64,000 nt of DNA from NCBI RefSeq assembly GCF_016863275.1, contig NZ_BOOO01000030.1, positions 1-64,000 on the forward strand. The letters run 5' to 3'. Source of the DNA: Planotetraspora mira. Lineage in GTDB: Bacteria; Actinomycetota; Actinomycetes; Streptosporangiales; Streptosporangiaceae. The notes under the pieces are model-generated. The model was not told where the DNA came from. It did no database searches and saw only the letters and a program-made list of their open reading frames with translations. How positions within the stretch are numbered: position 1 is the first letter of the stretch; each line of letters starts with the position of its first letter. Position numbers and translations under genes: made by a program. Positions 61,703 to 64,000 of the stretch are shown in pieces.

Positions 61703-62182
61703 TCATGCACACCTTCGTGATCACGGTGCCCGACCAGCCCAACCCTTCGGCGTGATCATGCACACATTCGTGGATGTCAGGCCTGACCTGCCGCAACCCT
61801 CTCCGTGATCATGCGCAGATTCGGGATCAACGCGTTCGACCAGCCGAAACATCGACCGTGATCATGCATGCATCCGGCGGACTGCACCCACACACTGCGG
61901 GCATCCCGTACGGCACCTGGGCGGACAACGCCGCGAGCGTGATCACGGGAGGCATGCTCCGCATGATCACGCTCGTCGTCTTCCCAGGCAGACCCACGCC
62001 CGCGCGAATCTGCGCATGATCACACATGGAGGATCAGCAGGTCGGGAGCGTCACACGCGAACCCGTGCATGATCACGGGCGATGTTTTCCCAGGTGGACC
62101 CGGGTAAATCCGAATCTGCGCATGATCACGACCGGGGTTTGGGCTGGTCGGACACCATGATCACGAACCTGTGCATGATCAC
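61699..62182. repeat. Inverted 53-bp-period array, 4 forward + 5 reverse units
   Basis: Forward cores start at 61699, 61752, 61805 and 61858. Reverse cores end at 61970, 62023, 62076, 62129 and 62182, all in 53-bp steps. The outermost units are inverted copies at about 44 of 53 bases, and a CCCCTCCGCC flank is shared by both edges. The centre (61870-61960) lacks the period but holds AGCGTGATCA paired with TGATCACGCT around GGAGGCATGCTCC. The array fills the gap between the convergent cofC and DHA2 exporter genes. Confidence 0.94.
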
Positions 62183-62200
62183 GGCGGAGGGGGCGGGGGG

Positions 62201-63661
62201 TTACGCGGGGGTCTCCTCTCGGGCTTGTTTGGGGAGGAGGAAGGCCACCGCGTAGGTGACGATCAGCATTCCGGCCACCACCCAGAGGGTGACCTTCATG
62301 GCGTGGTCGAAGGTCGCACCGCTCGGAACGGAGCCCAGCAGATCGAAGAAGACCGTGCCGAGCAGCGCCACGCCGAAGGCGTTCCCCAACTGCTGGACGG
62401 CCGTGAGCGTGCCGGACGCCGATCCGGTCTCGTGCTGCTCCACGCCCGCCAGGACGATGTCGAAGAACGGCGCCATCAGCAGGCCCATCCCCACACCGCT
62501 GACGATCAGAGCCGGAACGAGTTGCCACGGCGTGACCTCGAGCCCGGCGGAGCTCACGGTGAACAGCACGGCGATCACACCGACGGTCATGATCAAGGTG
62601 CCGCCGTGCAGCACCTTCCGCCCGAACCTCTGCACGGCCTGGGCGAGCCCGAATCCGACGATCATGCCGGCCGACCAGGGCACCATCGTCAGTCCCGCCT
62701 TCAGCGTGGAGTAGCCGAGCCCGATCTGGGTGTACAGGTTGAAGACCAGCATGAAGCCGGCCATGCCGGAGAAGAACACCGTGCCCGTGAGAAGGCCGCC
62801 CGTGAAGGCGCGCTTGCGGAACAGGCTGGGCACGATCAGCGGGTCACCGCCCTGGCGGCTCTTGCGCGACTCGAACCAACCGAACGCCGCGAAGACGACG
62901 ACCGCCGCCCCGAGCATGACGAACGTCCAGGCGGGCCAGTCGCTCTCACGCCCCTGAACCAGGGGGTAGATCACCAGGAATCCGCCGAGCGAGGCGAGGA
63001 TGATTCCGGGGATGTCGAGCCTGAGCGGGTGCGGCGACCTCGACTCGGGCAGGTAGCGCATGCCGGCGAGCAGCGCGGCGGCGCCGAGGGGCAGGTTGAT
63101 GAGGAAGATCATGCGCCAGCCGGTGCCGAAGTAGTCGGCCTCGACGAGCCAGCCGGCCAGAATCGGACCGCCTACGGCTGAGAGCCCCATGACCGGGCCG
63201 AACATTCCGAAGGCGGCCTGCATCTCCTTCGGCGGGAACATCTCCTTGATCATCCCCAGACCCTGAGGAAGCATCACCGCGCCGAACAGGCCCTGCATGA
63301 CGCGAGCGCCGATCAGCATCTCGGGCGACTGCGCGACGGCACAGGCCAGCGACCCGAGGGTGAACCCCACGGCGCCGATCAGGAACATCCGCTTGCGCCC
63401 GAAGATGTCACCCAGCCTGCCGCCGGTGATCAGGCCCACGGCCATCGAGAGCGTGTACGCGGCGCCCAGCCACTGGATCGTCGCGGGGGTTCCTCCGAGA
63501 TCGGCGCGCATGGTGGGCGCGGCGATGTTGGTGACCATGGCGTCAAGCAGGTCCATGACCTCCGCGGCGAGGATCACGAACAGAGCCGCCCAGCGCCACC
63601 TGTACGGCACGGCCTCACCGGCCGGCGCCGCGGACGCCGTCACATCGGTGGGATTGACCAT
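62201..63661 (-). CDS. DHA2 family drug exporter (MFS)
   Basis: The 486-residue protein has 14 predicted helices. LDAMVTNIAAPTM near 50 is the DHA2 motif, and GRLGDIFGRKRMF is the MFS signature between helices 2 and 3. It exports hydrophobic drugs or metabolites using the proton gradient. ATG at 63661 with AGGAGG 4 nt upstream is preferred over 63694. It diverges from a TetR gene through a strong operator, so it is probably induced by its substrate. Confidence 0.88.
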   Translation of the reverse strand: MVNPTDVTASAAPAGEAVPYRWRWAALFVILAAEVMDLLDAMVTNIAAPTMRADLGGTPATIQWLGAAYTLSMAVGLITGGRLGDIFGRKRMFLIGAVGFTLGSLACAVAQSPEMLIGARVMQGLFGAVMLPQGLGMIKEMFPPKEMQAAFGMFGPVMGLSAVGGPILAGWLVEADYFGTGWRMIFLINLPLGAAALLAGMRYLPESRSPHPLRLDIPGIILASLGGFLVIYPLVQGRESDWPAWTFVMLGAAVVVFAAFGWFESRKSRQGGDPLIVPSLFRKRAFTGGLLTGTVFFSGMAGFMLVFNLYTQIGLGYSTLKAGLTMVPWSAGMIVGFGLAQAVQRFGRKVLHGGTLIMTVGVIAVLFTVSSAGLEVTPWQLVPALIVSGVGMGLLMAPFFDIVLAGVEQHETGSASGTLTAVQQLGNAFGVALLGTVFFDLLGSVPSGATFDHAMKVTLWVVAGMLIVTYAVAFLLPKQAREETPA

Positions 63662-63681
63662 CACTCCTCCTGAAACCGAAA

Positions 63682-63733
63682 GAACACTGTTCACAATGTG
63701 CTGAGCACTGTTCTACTATTGAACAGTGCTCAG
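63682..63733. promoter_or_regulatory. TetR operators before the DHA2 exporter
   Basis: CTGAGCACTGTTC (63701-63713) and GAACAGTGCTCAG (63721-63733) form a perfect 13-7-13 palindrome. A shorter palindrome with the same half-site, GAACA-C-TGTTC, lies at 63682-63692. Both sit in the exporter leader, close to its start. Confidence 0.85.
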
Positions 63734-63754
63734 TGACAAGTTCGGTGTTCTCAC

Positions 63755-63793
63755 GATATATCTCAACTTGAGGAGAGACAAGATATATCTCAA
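63755..63793. repeat. Two AGATATATCT direct repeats
   Basis: GATATATCTCAA occurs at 63755-63766 and 63782-63793, 27 bp apart; each contains a near or perfect AGATATATCT palindrome. It is strikingly AT-rich for this genome and lies 70-105 bp before the TetR start, so it is a probable promoter or second operator area. Confidence 0.6.
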
Positions 63794-63859
63794 AAAGAAG
63801 CGCTGTTCGCCCGCACCGAGCGCCGTTCCCTACGATGGGCGCGACAGCGGGAGGACCTC

Positions 63860-64000
63860 ATGAGTCAGCAGGACGACGTGCCCACACCGCCGTGGGAGCG
63901 TCCGCGGAAGCGCCAGGCTCCGGCCAGGATTCCTCTGACCAGGGAGCGGATCGTCGACGCCGCGTTCGTCGTCCTCGACAGGGACGGCTTCGACAAGCTG
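63860..64000 (+). CDS. TetR family regulator, cut by window end
   Basis: The first 47 residues are visible: a charged lead (MSQQDDVPTPPWERPRKRQA) then IPLTRERIVDAAFVVLDRDGFDKL, the start of a TetR helix-turn-helix. GGGAGG lies 5 nt before the ATG. The gene runs off the right edge. It faces the DHA2 exporter and very likely binds the palindromes between them. Confidence 0.85.
   Translation, partial: MSQQDDVPTPPWERPRKRQAPARIPLTRERIVDAAFVVLDRDGFDKL

Overview
The window is a high-GC actinobacterial chromosome segment. The gene set points to the order Streptosporangiales: a SigR/SigH-type ECF factor, a CofC enzyme for coenzyme F420, an iron-box-controlled FhuF reductase, many GTG/TTG starts and codon third positions rich in G/C. 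The order is an inference from overall style; nothing in the window fixes the genus. No rRNA, tRNA, insertion sequence, phage, plasmid gene or CRISPR-cas locus was recognised.

Layout. 0-10.6 kb is accessory. It holds a minus-strand structured RNA or attenuator, a response regulator with OsmC, a ferric-reductase-like flavoprotein, an acyltransferase-SGNH membrane protein, a holin-like protein overlapping an aromatic amino acid lyase relative with an altered MIO triad, and a LacI repressor facing an amidohydrolase/cysteine-dioxygenase-like pair through three phased operators. 11-37 kb mixes FhuF and MFS genes, the remains of a benzoylformate/benzaldehyde module with an IclR regulator, an ABC exporter, TetR with a GH1 beta-glucosidase, secreted proteins, an aldehyde dehydrogenase, typA, a SodC-like protein, a HerA-like ATPase coupled to a polysaccharide deacetylase lipoprotein, an XRE-cupin regulator facing an EamA transporter, and a SigR-type factor without an adjacent anti-sigma gene. 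37.6-61.7 kb is the conserved core block: ftsY, smc, acyP, mutM, rnc, rpmF, DUF177, coaD, rsmD, recG, a DAK-domain kinase, rpmB, thiD, thiL, ddl, gpsA, plsC and cofC. It covers SRP targeting, chromosome condensation, ribosome parts, CoA, thiamine, peptidoglycan, phospholipid and F420 synthesis. 62-64 kb is a DHA2 exporter facing a TetR gene cut by the window end.

The most unusual feature is a dispersed family of intergenic arrays. Thirty-three copies of a core, GTGATCATGCRC, often followed by ANRTTCG, lie at six intergenic sites. Inside arrays the spacing is 53 bp, with two 52-bp exceptions. Two sites (10.6-11.1 kb and 61.7-62.2 kb) are head-to-head inverted arrays, and at the first the outermost units match at 51 of 53 bases. 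Every forward block is followed by a reverse block, and cores touch or supply stop codons of neighbouring genes. I do not recognise this as a named element.
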